A DNA stretch of 64,000 bases from Heterobilharzia americana (Eukaryota > Platyhelminthes > Trematoda > Strigeidida > Schistosomatidae): the NCBI GenBank assembly GCA_944470555.2, contig OX104127.1, positions 131,193,113-131,257,112 on the forward strand, read 5' to 3'. Below, piece by piece: positions 37,056 through 49,213 of this stretch. Each line of letters starts with the position of its first letter. Positions within the stretch are counted from its first letter, which is position 1. Below the pieces are notes generated by a model. It had not been told where the DNA came from, made no database searches, and saw only the letters and a program-made list of their open reading frames with translations. Position numbers and translations under genes: made by a program.

Positions 37056-37061
37056 AATAAA
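37056..37061 (+). promoter_or_regulatory. AATAAA polyadenylation-like signal
   Basis: Position fits a 3' end for the candidate exon at 36869-37037. The motif is common by chance here. Confidence 0.25.
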
Positions 37062-37704
37062 TTTATAATCTCATTCATACAAAACAAAACTTTTAGGTAT
37101 ACCTTCCGCCACAGATGTATCAACATTACGAAAAGCAATTAATTGATCAAATGGTAAATCCTATACCATGGATTTAGGGAATGAACTGACTTTCCTCTTT
37201 CATCTTTCTCCTTGATCATTGAAAGTTGAATACATATCGTCATGATTAACTTACAAAACATGATTCTGAATTCAACCATGGATCACTAGGGAGTTATTTA
37301 TATATGTACTTATAGATTAGAAAGGCCAATTGACCTACCCTGTAAAACTTTTGAAAACGGTTGATGTACCTGAATGCAGAGTGCATGGGATTTTTATAAA
37401 ACGTTAACAAGTCACCAGAGTTTGTCTAACCTAACATCGAAATTCTAGATCATGTGATTCACTACAGACGTAAATATTCACTCACATCTTTTGAAAATCA
37501 ATCACTGAAACCTTGAGAAGACCAGCCAAGGTGGATAACTTCCTGAGTGACTGAATTTTACTGAATAACTCAATGTATCTTGATAACACCGTCAGGGTCC
37601 TCCCAAGTCTATGGCCCTGCATTTTATAACACCGTTCCAACAGGATCAAAAGGAAGTTACACAGAACTTAAAAATATATATGTTGGATAAATGACGACAA
37701 ATGA

Positions 37705-37777
37705 ATCTAGTTATTTCTAGTTATTCTAGTTATTTATTCTAGTTATTTAGTTTATTTATTTATTTATTTATTTATTT
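37705..37777. repeat. Imperfect ctagttatt / (TTTA)n microsatellite
   Basis: Four or so ctagttatt units grade into about seven TTTA units (37751-37777). Confidence 0.85.
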
Positions 37778-39394
37778 TAACAATTGTGTTTTACTGAAAT
37801 TTTTGCTTCTATCAACTGGTCATTTAATAGTTATTGTTTTAGAAATTCGATATTTCGCAGTAAACAGGTTTAAAGCTACGAATATTTAAGTAAGCAGTCA
37901 TCTTCACGATGCAATGCCGTTCATTAGAAATATAGCCTGATAGAAGAACCACTCAGTGAAAACGTTTCATGTAAGCTAAGACCCCCTTGTTTCATGCAGT
38001 CTTCAAAATAATAGTTTTAAAGAATGAAATGCAACTGAAAGCAAACTGACGAATCAAGTCGGTGGGTAAACCCTTTTAAATACATTAAACCTTTTTACAG
38101 TATTATTACATCTCCATTCATGAGAACAGGCATAAGCCCCTTACTATTAGGTTTAATTTACTTTAATTTTATTTTTATTCAATTATACTACTATTTTCTA
38201 AAGCAGTGGCTTCAGTAACTTCCCTTACAGACTTTCCTAGAAAGGACTTGGTGATGGAAAGGTAGTTAGAACTAAGAACTTCTGATGCTTTTCTTCCAGA
38301 ATAGTTGTCATGGGAAAGAAAAGTATGCACTACATGGAGACGCATGTCATATTACATACGTTCAATGTGTTTTCGGATAGACATTTTTTCTGCTGAGATC
38401 TACTTTTGAAACACAAGGAGAAAACGACTTAACTATAGTTGGGTAGAATTCCCTGCCAACTGAGGTTCATTCCCGTTCTAAGAAAGAAAACATTACTTCA
38501 GTGGCTACTAATAGGTATTTCCGGTCCCCAGGTCAGTTAAGTAGTTTTAAACACCTTAAAATTGCCTCATTTCATCTGTATTTTCGTTGACGGCAACCAA
38601 AAAAGGTTAATTGTAATTACTTTGAGTATTACCGTATGAAATGAGAAATTGGAAAGGATTTCGAGGCGAATCTAATCACGTTCACTTGCTTATTCTCCTC
38701 TACTTCTTAAATTTGAATTTGTAACACTTCTGTATTTAAAGCACTAGTGAGTTCTTGAAGTATGAAATGCACCTGACTGAAGTGACAGTTTCTTTAGGCT
38801 GTTTTAATGCATAAATGAGAAATGAAAAGCTAAAGGAAGCCATGAATATAACCGAAAAAAAGCAATGTTATTGACTTAAGTGTTTTCTTAAAATATTGGA
38901 TGTGATGTATAGATTATTCACCAGAGAATAATTGATGAAGCTGTCAAGTACCCAGTAAGCACGACTGATTAAAAACTGTGCAGTGGGTTTGCAATATGGT
39001 CACCAAGCTGACTGATATAGCACTGTTATAGACTTTGTCAATAAGGCGTATCAAGTAATAAGTACTAACGTACACGAAACCCAGGCTTAAGTATTCATAT
39101 CCAATAATTTCTGATGTACAATATCATTAATAATGCAAGACATAAAAAGTTTTTAATGTTATTTTCATTAAGGTGAAATAATTCTTGTCTTATCAGGTTT
39201 AAAGAGAAGAGTGTTTTATAAATTGTCCTTTCATGGAGACTAAAATGTAAATTTCAAGATTTTTTGATTAACGTTTTACAACTCTTACACTTTAAAGTAA
39301 CAATTCCGATGACAAGATATTTTGTTAATCTTTTCATTCTTTACAGAACATACTAATAGGTCTACAAACCAAGTTTATCCTTTTTGATATGAGT

Positions 39395-39446
39395 GATGGC
39401 TACAGGCAATATCGAGGCATTCACGCAGGTTCCCATATACCAATAT
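39395..39446 (-). repeat. Left half of an interspersed repeat split by the U6-RTE insertion
   Basis: The words caggcaatatcgaggcattc and ttcccatataccaat match the box at 20925-20995. The matching right half (agagacagatcaatttggtt and onward) resumes at 42849. This shows the pre-insertion site was an older copy of the repeat. Confidence 0.8.
39432..39444. repeat. Target-site duplication, left copy (right copy 42836-42848)
   Basis: The 13-bp string cccatataccaat is identical at both ends of the composite U6-RTE insertion. Other copies of the recipient repeat carry this string (as cccatatgccaat) only once. Confidence 0.9.
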
Positions 39447-42400
39447 TATTATTAGTCCCTTAGGTTCCTAGTGGAACATAGGGCTTCACTAGCACGTCTC
39501 CAGTGAACTCTGTTCTCTGAGATCTTTTGAACCTGGTTCCACAACAGCCCACAAGCTCTCATTTCCTCCCGACACGATCTCCTCCATGTCTCCCTCACCT
39601 CGGACACCCAACTCGTCGCTTCCCATCGGGGTTCCACTCGAGTGACTGGCCTGACGCGTGATGTCCCCAGTCGGCCTTCTCAGTGTATGCCCAATCCGTC
39701 TCCACTTCCTCCTGCATATTTGTTGCGTGATAGGTCCTTGATTGGTTCGTTCCCAGAGCTCCTTGTTGCTTATTCTTTCTGGCCATCTGAGCTTCAGTAG
39801 AGAGCGTAAGCAGTTGTTGATGAATGTCTGTAGTTTATTGGAAATGCCTTTCGCAACGCGCCAAGTCTCTGAGCCATACAGAAGCACTGACTTGACTGGG
39901 TCGGTGTTGAAAATCCGTATCTTGTTCCGCATGCTGAGTCCAGAAGATCTCAACACTGGTTTCAAGCTAATGAACGCCTGTCTTGCTTTCCCGATCCTAG
40001 CTGGCTTTGACGTCCTCGTCTGTGGCGCCTGTAGTTGAAACAGTGCTTCCTAGATAATGAAGGAGGTTACTTCCTTTAAAGTTCTCCCGTTGATGGTGAT
40101 TGGATCTTGTTGTTGTTGTAGATGTTGGTTGGATATCTTCATCACCTCTGTCTTCTCTATATTCACCTGAAGACCCGTCTTCGCTGCCGCTTCTATCAAC
40201 TTGTTAGTTTTTGCCTGTAGATCTTCAAGTTTATGTGACATCAGGCACAAGTCATCGGCGAAATCCAAGTCTTCTACGTTCTTTTACGCAGTCCAGTATA
40301 TCCCCCTCTCCTCGCTGCCCACTGTTTGCTGCATGATCCAGTCCAGTCGACCACAATCAGGAATATCATGGGGGATAGTAGGCAACCTTGTTTCACTCCT
40401 GTCTTCACTTCAAAATCATCACTGAGCTTCCCATTGTGAATTACTTGGCTGGCATGTGGCATCTTCATATAATTGTTGAATGAGGCTCATAAAGGTTTGT
40501 GGTACTCCGTAGTAATGAAGCAGTTTCCAAATTACCTCTCAATCGACGCTGTCAAAGGCCTTCTCAAAGTCGATAAAGTTGAGGTAGAGAGCTGATTGCC
40601 ATTCTATACTCTGTTTTATGACGATGCGAAGCGTTGCAATTTGGTCTGCACATGATTTGTACTTCCTGAATCCAGCCAGCCAGCCTGTTCCGGTCGTAGT
40701 CTTGAATCTAGTGCATTCTTAAGCCTCTCTAGGATGATGCGGCTTAATATTTTGCTTGTTTTGCGTGGACAGGAGAGTGATTCCGTGCCAGTTCTTGCAA
40801 ACACTGAGGTCTTGCTTCTTCGGGAGTTTGACAAGGTAACCCTTCTTCCAATCAAGGCAGGTACCTTCTCTTCCTTCCACACCTTCTGCAATAGTCGTGT
40901 GAGCATTTCCGCTGTTGTCTCTGCATCTGTTCTCAGTGCTTCTGGCGGTATTCCGTCTGATCCTGCTGCTTTCCCGCATTTCAGTAGCTTTATGGCGTTC
41001 AGGACATCCACTTTTGTTCGAGGATTTATGTTAACTTGTAGTTCAGCTGCTGTAGGTGGTATTTCTGGACGAAGTGCAGGTGGTGATTCGATTCAAGAGC
41101 TTCTTGAAGTGGTCAGCCCATTGTTTTTTTTGTTTCTCTTCTTTCGTTATTAAATTTCCGTCATCATGTTTTACTGGTTTCGTCTGCGTTGATCTCTTCC
41201 CAGACAGCAACCTGGTTATTTGATACAATGTAGTCAGGTCTCTGTCTCTCTTACCTGCAGCCTGTTCTGCTTCACTTGCCAATGTGTCGTAGAAGTGTCT
41301 TTTGTCTTTCCAAGCACTCTTCTTCACTTCTTTGTCCAGTGTAGTGTTTTATACATTGTGCTCAGTTCCTCTTGTCGTTGAGCGTCCTTGCACTGGTTTA
41401 TCTTCTGCTTCACCATCCTCCTCTCCCTGCTCTATCAACTTCCACGTATCCGTCGAGATCCATTCCTTGTCTTCTTTCTTCTTCCTTCCTAATACTGTTG
41501 TGCAGGTTTCTTTCCACATAGCCTTCAAAGACTTCTAGTGTTTTTCCACTCAGGTTTCTTCCGGGATGTTCCTCGATATCTCGCATTTTGTCTTGATGGC
41601 TGCCGTGAAGATCTCCTTTATAGTTTCATCCTTCAGTTTCCGAGTGTTGTACTTGGACTGAGGTCTATCACCAGCTTCCTTGAAGGCTTTCAATTTGATT
41701 TCGAAGGTTCCTTGCACTAGACAGTGAGTGGTCTGAACCTACATCTGCTCCTCTTCTTGACCTTGTGTCAAGAGTAGACTGCGTCTCCATTTTCTTGAGA
41801 TTGAGATAAAGTCAATCTGAATTTTAGTGTGTCCATCTGGTGAAATCCGTGTTGTTTGGTGGATATCCTTGTGCTTGAACACACTGCTTCCAATCATCAA
41901 GTCGTTGAATGTACAGAATTCTGCAAACAATTCTCCATTCTCGTTCATCATCTCACCGAGTGCTTCTAGACCCGTGGTTAGTTCTATCCCTGTGTTGCCC
42001 CCTCCCAGTTTGGCATTCATGTCGCCCATTAGAATTTTGATGTCGCCAACTGGGGTGGGTCTTGTCCAGTGCTGATTGCAGTTGTCTATAGAATCCCTCC
42101 TTTTCCCTTGCTCCGCACTATTTGTGGGTGCATAGCGCAGCATTGTATGATTGTGACCTTCCTTCCTTTTGAGTTCAGCCTTGCTGTCATGATCCTGGAG
42201 GAGATTGGTTCCCACTGAATGAGAGCCTTCGATGCTCTTGGGGACATCATGATAGCCACTCCATCAGTGTGCTCGTGGTTGTCGTCTGGGTGACCAGAGT
42301 AGATTATTGACTCCTCTCCAGTTGACAGTCTGGAGAGTCCACTCCCATTCCATCTGCTTTCGCAGATCCCAATGCACTTCGATGTGATACCTTCTCATCT

Positions 42401-42728
42401 CGTTTGCAATCTGGACAGCCTTGCTGGGTTCAAACATCGTGCGGGCATTCCCTGTCCCCATGTCTACTTTCGCTTTCATCGAGGGAGAGAAGACACATCG
42501 GCCAACTGACTTCCCGAAGGCTTTCACCAACTGGCGTCATTTCGTCCCTCCGATTCCAGCTAGGAATAATTTTGTTTTCATTTTTTATATTTTGTTTGAG
42601 CTTTGAAGTTTCTTTAGCGGTTAGATTTGTTTTACGGGGTAGGGTCGCTAGCCCTATGCCCAGCCTTCCCTGTATACCCAGGCTTAGGACCGCCTAGTAA
42701 CTAGTGAACTAGTTAACCAGGCGAGGTT
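39445..42728 (-). mobile_element. RTE-clade LINE (SR2-like), near full length, inactive
   Basis: The element encodes a LINE protein with an N-terminal apurinic-type endonuclease and a reverse transcriptase. The minus strand starts at 42728 with aacctcgcctggttaactag, the same 5' start as the copy at 46546. Endonuclease blocks include MGTGNARTMFEPSKAVQIA, DGVAIMM and, at 41739-42215, LMGDMNAKLGGGNTG. RT blocks follow: LLKCGKAAGSDGIPPEAL, ILERLKNALDSRLRPEQAG, NFIDFEKAFDSVD (motif A, about 40580), TGVKQGCLLSPMIFLIVVDW (about 40400) and MDFADDLCLMSH (catalytic F-A-D-D, about 40265). The 3' end is an ATT-rich tail at 39445-39453. Several frameshifts and stops break the frame. It runs directly into a U6 snRNA copy at its 5' end, and both lie between one TSD. 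Confidence 0.95.
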
Positions 42729-42779
42729 AAAAAATATGGAACGCTTCACGATTTTGCGTGTCATCCTTGCGCAGGGGCC

Positions 42780-42819
<40 letters not shown>

Positions 42820-42836
42820 ACCGCCGAAGCGAGTAC
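42729..42836 (-). ncRNA. U6: U6 spliceosomal snRNA retrocopy fused to RTE
   Basis: U6 is the catalytic-core RNA of the spliceosome. On the minus strand from 42836 the sequence follows metazoan U6 over its full length: the 5' stem-loop gtactcgcttcggcggtac, the ACAGAG box within gatacagagaaga, the AGC triad within ttagcatggcccc, and the 3' end gcgttccatattttt. I see one clear change from the usual sequence near the 3' part (caaaatcg where caaattcg is usual). Six Ts are followed at once by the RTE 5' start. The 5' end coincides with the TSD, so no private upstream promoter sequence separates it from the recipient repeat. It is therefore most likely a retrocopy and not a functional gene. Confidence 0.93.
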
Positions 42837-42848
42837 CCATATACCAAT

Positions 42849-42905
42849 AGAGACAGATCAATTTGGTTCCGTCGACGACAGCATAAAACAAGCAACATCA
42901 TATAA
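42849..42905 (-). repeat. Right half of the split interspersed repeat
   Basis: Continues agagacagatcaatttggtt and caagcaac, words also seen after the box at 54725-54795 and, reverse-complemented, at 22105 and 50661. Confidence 0.7.
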
Positions 42906-45900
42906 ATTTATCCTTTACTAAATTCATCTGTTTTTAAAAAACTAAGAAACACACTGAAATAAATGATCTTTTCTAAAATTTCGCATCAATCATTATTCTC
43001 AGAATCACTCCTAAATTTTACAAAAGCTCTAATTATCCAGACCTTGAAACAAATAATACTTTGAAATCTTCCTATCAAACCATATATTTTGCCATATATT
43101 GATAAGTAAAAGTTAATTTTGTAAAATGCACAGAAGACATACCGTATCTCGGGACTGCACTCTGCATCTAATAAACGGGCAAAACAATATTTTATTTAAA
43201 TAGAAAGCTATTTGAGGCCATTATAACTGAACTTGAAAGAAAACCTGAGAGGGTTAAAGAGTCAGACTTGTAGCACGCTATTTGAACTTTAGTCTAACAA
43301 AAATTTTCATTCGATTAAAGACATCATTCCTGAACACTAGGACTTTCCAGTCAATGAAAGCGATCTCAAACTATCTGATGAATAAAGAAATAGTAGCTTC
43401 AAGGAATTTTTCAATTTAAGTTTTATTTATTTTCGCATTGTATTAAAGTTTAAAAAAGCACTAAGTTATTTAATTTCTGAAGAAAATAACCGTATTTTAT
43501 TTTATTATTATTTACAAGAAAATACTAGTCATTTTTTGTAATGAAAACATTTAAGTATACTTTGGTGTCGACGTATCTTGTACACCGACAATTTGTATGA
43601 TCATTAGTTTCACCTTGACATTGATCTGTGCCCGAAATCAATCAAGAAAATAGTCTAGGCGTTTAAAGCAACGTTCTGTTGAATTTACGAAGTATAACTG
43701 ACAGTTTTAAATACTGTTGTCAATTTTGCTTTTCTAAATGTACGAACTTAATGTCACTAAAATTTTCAATGGGTTATTATTGACACAACTGCACAGAATT
43801 TCATATGCATTCAGATCATCTACTGTGAAAAAAGGATCAAAGCATTTTCATTTCATGAAATGCTCAAAGATTTTCAAGGATGTTTACTATTTCTGCCTGG
43901 TGCAAAATGCTATGATAATACAAGACGCTTTTACTTGGAAAATTGATCAAAACTAAGGGTTTCTGAACTCTAGTACTCGTTTTTACAAAAATCCATATAC
44001 TTTCACATTTACAGGCTCTAAGTGACTTTTTTTGTCTCCATAATCTAAAATCACATAGTAGAAGTTAGATGTTTCATAGTTTTAGCTTCAAAGAAGCAGC
44101 AATTCAAAGAAATTATTTTGAAATACGATTTTCATGAGTATATACAAAGCACGCTAGCCAGTCACTAGTAAAAGTAACCAATTTGGTCATCCACTTTTTA
44201 TTGCTTAACACTAATCATAGTTCATTGATCAACTAATGCATGTGGCCACTGGGTTAAGCGATGTGACAGTTTGGTGTATTATATTTTCTAGAGGATGGAG
44301 GGAGTAAATAAGCGAGGTACTCTTGACCTAGTTCTTATTGGTGCTAATCGGAAAGGTGTATCTGTTGATTAACCAATACAATCTAATTAAACAATATGTA
44401 AAAGTGATTCTTATTCACTAAATTGTTGAGTGTTCAGTCACTTTCTGAAATCCAACCTTCGCATTACGAGGACGTTTGAGATATTTGTCTTGCATTCAAA
44501 TTTTGAATGCCCAATGTAATGAGATATTTACTTTACTCATTCAGTTCAGATGATTATAAGTAACCTTATATCACTGATTATCGTGGTGGCAAAAAGGACT
44601 TATTCCAGTTGATTTTATACATGCTTATATTTTTCTTTGCAAAAAAGCAAAGAATCACTGATTTAGAAATAAAATGAGACGAAGATCCTGCCAATCAAGT
44701 GAACGTTTTCGTTACTTTCTTCCTATTAATTATTGCTATAAAACTAGTCTTTTTTTCGTAAAAAAAACTAGTCTAAAGTTTTCATATGTTTCAAAGTTTA
44801 CTCCTATCAGTTGATTGTGCTATTGATTTCTCACAAAAATGTTAATTGTAATCACTATACTTTGGTATCTTTGTCCTACAACAGAAATGGTACTATCTAA
44901 ACTAAGCAATCACAGCAGTAGGTATGCGTAGTCAAACCTATTAATCACAGTACTCCCCCCTATGAAAGGCATATTGGGAGACTGAATACATATCTACTGA
45001 TGAAACGATATTGATTATAAAAGGAATTATAAAAGAGCAACGATTGCTGAGAACAAGATCTGTTTGTTAAAAGATACCGATGTCATTTATCTTATTCTAA
45101 ATAAACTTTACTGATCTAATCTTTATATACCATGAACAAATAATGTTTATACTATTGCAAAAAGTGAAAGGAAAGGCCAAATGCTTCTCCTTTTATTCGT
45201 TTTGTGCAAAATATCCCCTTTTCTATGCAATTTCGCGTTCATATGAATATTTTCTAATAACTGGTATGTTTTAACTGAGAGCATTGATTATTTTGAAAAA
45301 CAAGTGTGATCCTAAGGGAAGGAATTGAATTTCATCTGGAAAAATAACTGAAATCAAATAAGTCGAAGTGATTAAATAAAACAAGAGTAATTCTTTATAA
45401 AAAGTGGAAATAAAATACAATGGTCTAATTTTCACTACTAATAACCTTTACAAGCATATCTATCTGTTTCATTACAAAAATGGCTCTTCATAACTAACAG
45501 ATATGAGAAAATAGCACGATGTAACTTGAGCGGCTTGGGTAGTTAGATGGTTTCATTTCTCAGCTGCTAATTTAAGCATTTTCAGTGTAGAACAAACCAT
45601 TTTTCATACAATTCGTTCCTCTCACAAATTTAAGCACAGCGAGAACAACAGCTTTTCGCCCGAACCCATTGTGTTTCATCGTTTCTCATCAGCTGCTGAC
45701 AACCCAAAACAACCTTAGCATCAATTAATATAAATTAAAACAAGTTTGATAGAAATTTGTCGGTTTGAAATAAAATATGACGTAATACGTTGGATTAATA
45801 GCAAATTTGCAAATACATAGGAGGATCAGCCGAACAGTCTAGAGAGGAAGTAAAAAAGAGGGAGAAGCAGATTTATTCAGCATATTGAGAGTGGGTACAT

Positions 45901-46296
45901 AAAATATGTGTTATAAGGTCATAAGATTTATGTTAGCTAAGTATTCATATGAGTAGACTTCAAATAATTTGGCCACGGATGTGAAATAAAAAATAACAGG
46001 AAAACAAATATATATGTGAATCGGAACGATATATAAAAAACACGATGGTTTTCAACAAGGCAGAAGTCTTTATTATGGTAAGCAAAGACTGATGACTGTT
46101 TCTTTCTAAATATATACGTTCGTATTTAACTGTTTATTGGCTAACACTCAGTTCTAGGTTGATCAGAAGCCACGAAATGAAATGAATCGGTGCTATTCCG
46201 TTAAAGCTGCTGTCCTTACACCACTTAAACTTCGTTCTATAGAATGATTGTGGCGAAATCTAAGCTATACCAAACTTAAATTGATAGAAAAGGTGC
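42906..46296. other. AT-rich DNA, no gene seen
   Basis: No supported coding region. A small hairpin of about 15-bp arms made of actagtc and T/A runs lies at 44747-44776. The 72-codon frame at 43738-43956 has no family. Confidence 0.45.
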
Positions 46297-46545
46297 ATGA
46301 TGAATACCAAACTGAAATAAATAACTGAATCCCAAGAACTTTTAAATTCAAAAACTCTGCTGCTCATTGGTGACCCGCTTTGACAGGTGATTCCTGAGGT
46401 TCTAATAAGAAGTCGTGACTGATGGGGACTATCAAGTCAGGAATGAGAGTAGATAATCAACAACGACACTGAATGAGGGTCCCGCAGTATTGTGAACTAA
46501 CAGAAGTAGGAAAAATGGTTTAGAGTGGCTAAATGGTAACCTCCC
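46297..46545 (+). repeat. SINE family 2 tail plus head unit
   Basis: This segment parallels 58033-58290: gatgaatacca at the start, gctcattggtgacccgc versus gctcattgttgactagcc in the middle, and a tRNA-like head start tggctaaatggtaac at the end. The RTE 5' fragment begins immediately after. Confidence 0.65.
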
Positions 46546-46975
46546 AACCTCGCCTGGTTAACTAGTTCACTAGTAACTAGCCGGTCCCAAGCCTGGAAAA
46601 AGAGGCAATGTTGGGCAAAGGGCTAGCAACCCTACCCCCCAAAACCAATCCAACCGCTAAAGAAACTTCAAAACACAGACAAAATATAAAGAATAAAAAC
46701 AAACTCATTCCTCGCTGGAAACGAGGAGTTGAAATGACGCCAGTTGGTGAAAGCCTTCCGGAAGCCGGTCGGCCAATGTTTTTTCTCTCGATGAAAACAA
46801 AAGTAAGCACGGAGACAAGGAATGTCCGTACTATGTTTGAACCTAGCTGACAAGACTGCCCAGATTGCAAAGGAGATGAGGAGGTATGGCATGGAAGTGC
46901 CTGAAATCTGTGAAAGCAAGTGGAATGGAAGTGGACTCTCCAAACTGTCAACTGGAGAGTCATCCCACATGGTCT
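46546..46975 (+). mobile_element. RTE LINE 5'-end fragment
   Basis: It begins aacctcgcctggttaactag, the same start as the copy at 42728. It carries the conserved 5' region and the first endonuclease codons (frame 46608-46850 includes ETRNVRTMFEPS), and stops near 46975, where the other copy continues into the endonuclease. A LINE fragment with the 5' end but no 3' end cannot come from simple 5' truncation, so a later deletion or rearrangement is likely. Confidence 0.88.
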
Positions 46976-47084
46976 AATATTAAATGTGAGATACATAACA
47001 ACACAGGTCAGCGATTTCAAGATCATATTAAATAGCTCTCAACAATAAGAACAAACAACTTGTTGAAACGACTACTACAGTCAT

Positions 47085-48115
47085 TATTCGTCCTTTATGT
47101 TCGAAGTGGAACACAGGGCTTCAGTAGCGCGTGTCCATTCCACTCTCTTCTCTGCAGTCTTTTCAACCTCGCTTCGTGACTGCCCACAACCTTTCATTTC
47201 TTCCTCACACCATCTCCTCCTTCATGTCACCCTCACCCCGGACGCCCAACTCGTTTTTTCCCATTTGGGTTCCACTCGACGGCCTGACCTAGCACGTGAT
47301 GTCCCCTAATGGTCTTCTCAGTGTATGCCCAATCCAATCCAATCCATCTCCACTTCCTTCTGCATATTTATTGAGCTATGGGCTCTTGGTTGGTCTGTTG
47401 ACAGTGTGTTTTACTCGTTGTTTATTCTTATTATTCTGGACATCTGGGCTTCAGTAACGAGCGTAGGCTGTTGTTGAATAATGTTTATAGTTTGTTGGAA
47501 ATGCTTTTCTTAACGCGCCAAGTCTTTCACCCATCACATAGAAGCACTGACTTACTTGACTGAATTAGAGTTGAAAATCCAGATCTCGTTCACGCTTCAT
47601 GCTGACTGTAGTGTGGTGCAGTGCAATAGATTTCCGCACTGATCTCAGATTGATGAAAGCCTGTGTTGCTGTCTTTCCGATCCTCGCTTTGACATCCTCA
47701 TGTGTATCTATGCGGCCTGTAGTTGAAATAATGCTGCCTTGCCTAGGTAGGTGAAAGAGATAACTTCCTTTAGGCTTTTCCCTGTGATGGTGGTTGGTGC
47801 TTGTTGTTGATGCTGTTGTTGTCTGGATATCTTCATCACCACTGTCTTCTCTACATTCACGTGAAGTCCGTCTTTGCTGCCTCTCCTGTCAACTTGTTAG
47901 TTTGCTCTTGTAGATCTTCAAGTTTGTGCAACAAGACATTAGACATAAATCCTCATTGGCGAAATCCAAATCTTCTAGGGTCTTTTCTTCGGTCCAGCCG
48001 GCGTATGCCCATCTTTTCACTTCTCACGGTCTGCTGCATGATCCAATCCAGTCGACCACAATCAGGAACATCATGGGTGATAGTAGGCAGCCTTATCTTG
48101 CTTTCTCTGTTACTA
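47085..48115 (-). mobile_element. RTE LINE 3' part
   Basis: The plus-strand text aligns with the copies at 1801-2530 and 39445-40400: a gaagtggaacacagggcttc start (3' end on the minus strand), the gtatgcccaatcc box, the gttggaaatgc box, the cttgtagatcttcaag box and, near 48060, the block before the catalytic F-A-D-D region. The 3' tail is attattcgtcc at about 47084. Frames are broken throughout. It lies 110 bp from an oppositely oriented RTE 5' fragment. Confidence 0.88.
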
Positions 48116-49152
48116 GCTCAAAACAGTTTCTAGAAAAATTAGCCATTTGTAACAAACTTGAAGATTTAAAAAATGCATAGAAGACTGACAATAAAATTTC
48201 AAGCTACATATACTGTGAGTCATTGTTTCAGTAAGTATAAAGCCTGTTTGGTAAACCATGTTTTGAGGTTATATTCATTTAATGTTTCTTTTTGAATAAT
48301 GAACCTTCTGAAATATTATTCTCCTTCTGAAAGTGTCAAATAAAATAATACAGTTGACCATTTCTTTTAAATCAAAGACTAGTCTAAGTACCTACCACTT
48401 AAGAATATAATAAGTCAGAAGAAAATACAGCCAGTCAAACTGTCACCTATCTCATCTTCTAGTGTTGTCTTAAAAGTGTCTCATATGAAAATAGATTAAT
48501 TATTACCAGACAGTTAGTTTAACTGATAGGTGGTACACAGAAAAGTGCTATGGAAAGGAAATAATCACAACTAGAAATTAGGTAAACAGTTAAATACTTC
48601 TAATCAATTGTAAACTTTTTATGAAGGAATAAACTAGCCTATGGAAATTCTACTTAACTCTGCTTAGACACAAATGTAAATCATGAAGTTTACTTTTCAA
48701 GATTATAAGTTATCCTAAGATTACCAGTTAACAAATTACGTGAGAACTTTATATAGTATACATAAATATTCCTGACAAATGAAAAAAATTTTCAATCATT
48801 CATACACGATGTTTGCATAAATCTCAATGAGAACCTCAAAACACTGTCAAATACTTTGATCTTTGACACTAACTTAAATAACTCGTAAGGCTTACGACAC
48901 TTCATTTGCTCGGAGAGTAGAACGTTTATTCATATTGTTAGTGATTAGACATTTTATTAAAATATGACATAGATGTTCTCTGGGCTGTCTGTAACAGAAT
49001 CTTCTATTTGAAATTATCGCTAAAGTTGATTACTAGGTTGTCCTTACAAGCATTACATCAAACGACCAGGGCTGAAGCACAACTGCTATCGAAAACCCAT
49101 AGAATTTACATTGAATACTTGCAAGGTACAAAATACTGAGACATAAATCTTT
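48116..49152. other. AT-rich DNA, no gene seen
   Basis: Nothing recognised. Confidence 0.45.
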
Positions 49153-49213
49153 AAATTAACAAAGTGGGAGGGGGAGCTAATGGGGTGGGAAAATGTTATG
49201 GCCATGATAAAGA
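49153..49213 (-). repeat. PLE terminal inverted repeat, left
   Basis: This 61-bp segment (ttaacaaagtgggagggg, then gggtgggaaaatgttatggc) is the element's natural 3' end just after the GIY-YIG stop codon. Its reverse complement recurs at 50459-50521, next to the truncated RT. Confidence 0.92.

Larger units (their letters stand above)
37038..39394. other. AT-rich DNA, no gene seen
   Basis: Contains the TTTA/AGTT microsatellite near 37.7 kb; otherwise no feature is recognised. Confidence 0.45.

Noticed and set aside
42404..42697. 97-codon plus-strand frame and similar plus frames across 39.7-42.7 kb and 46.6-47.3 kb
   Set aside because: Shadow frames opposite the RTE coding strand; no independent protein features.
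42729..42836. Functional U6 snRNA gene
   Set aside because: The 5' end coincides with a target-site duplication in an older repeat, the 3' T run is fused to an RTE, and one conserved-region base is changed; a retrocopy is the better reading, although transcription cannot be excluded.
46546..48115. Twin-primed single RTE insertion
   Set aside because: In twin priming of a minus-strand insertion the inverted 5' piece should lie on the high-coordinate side of the 3' piece; here it lies on the other side.
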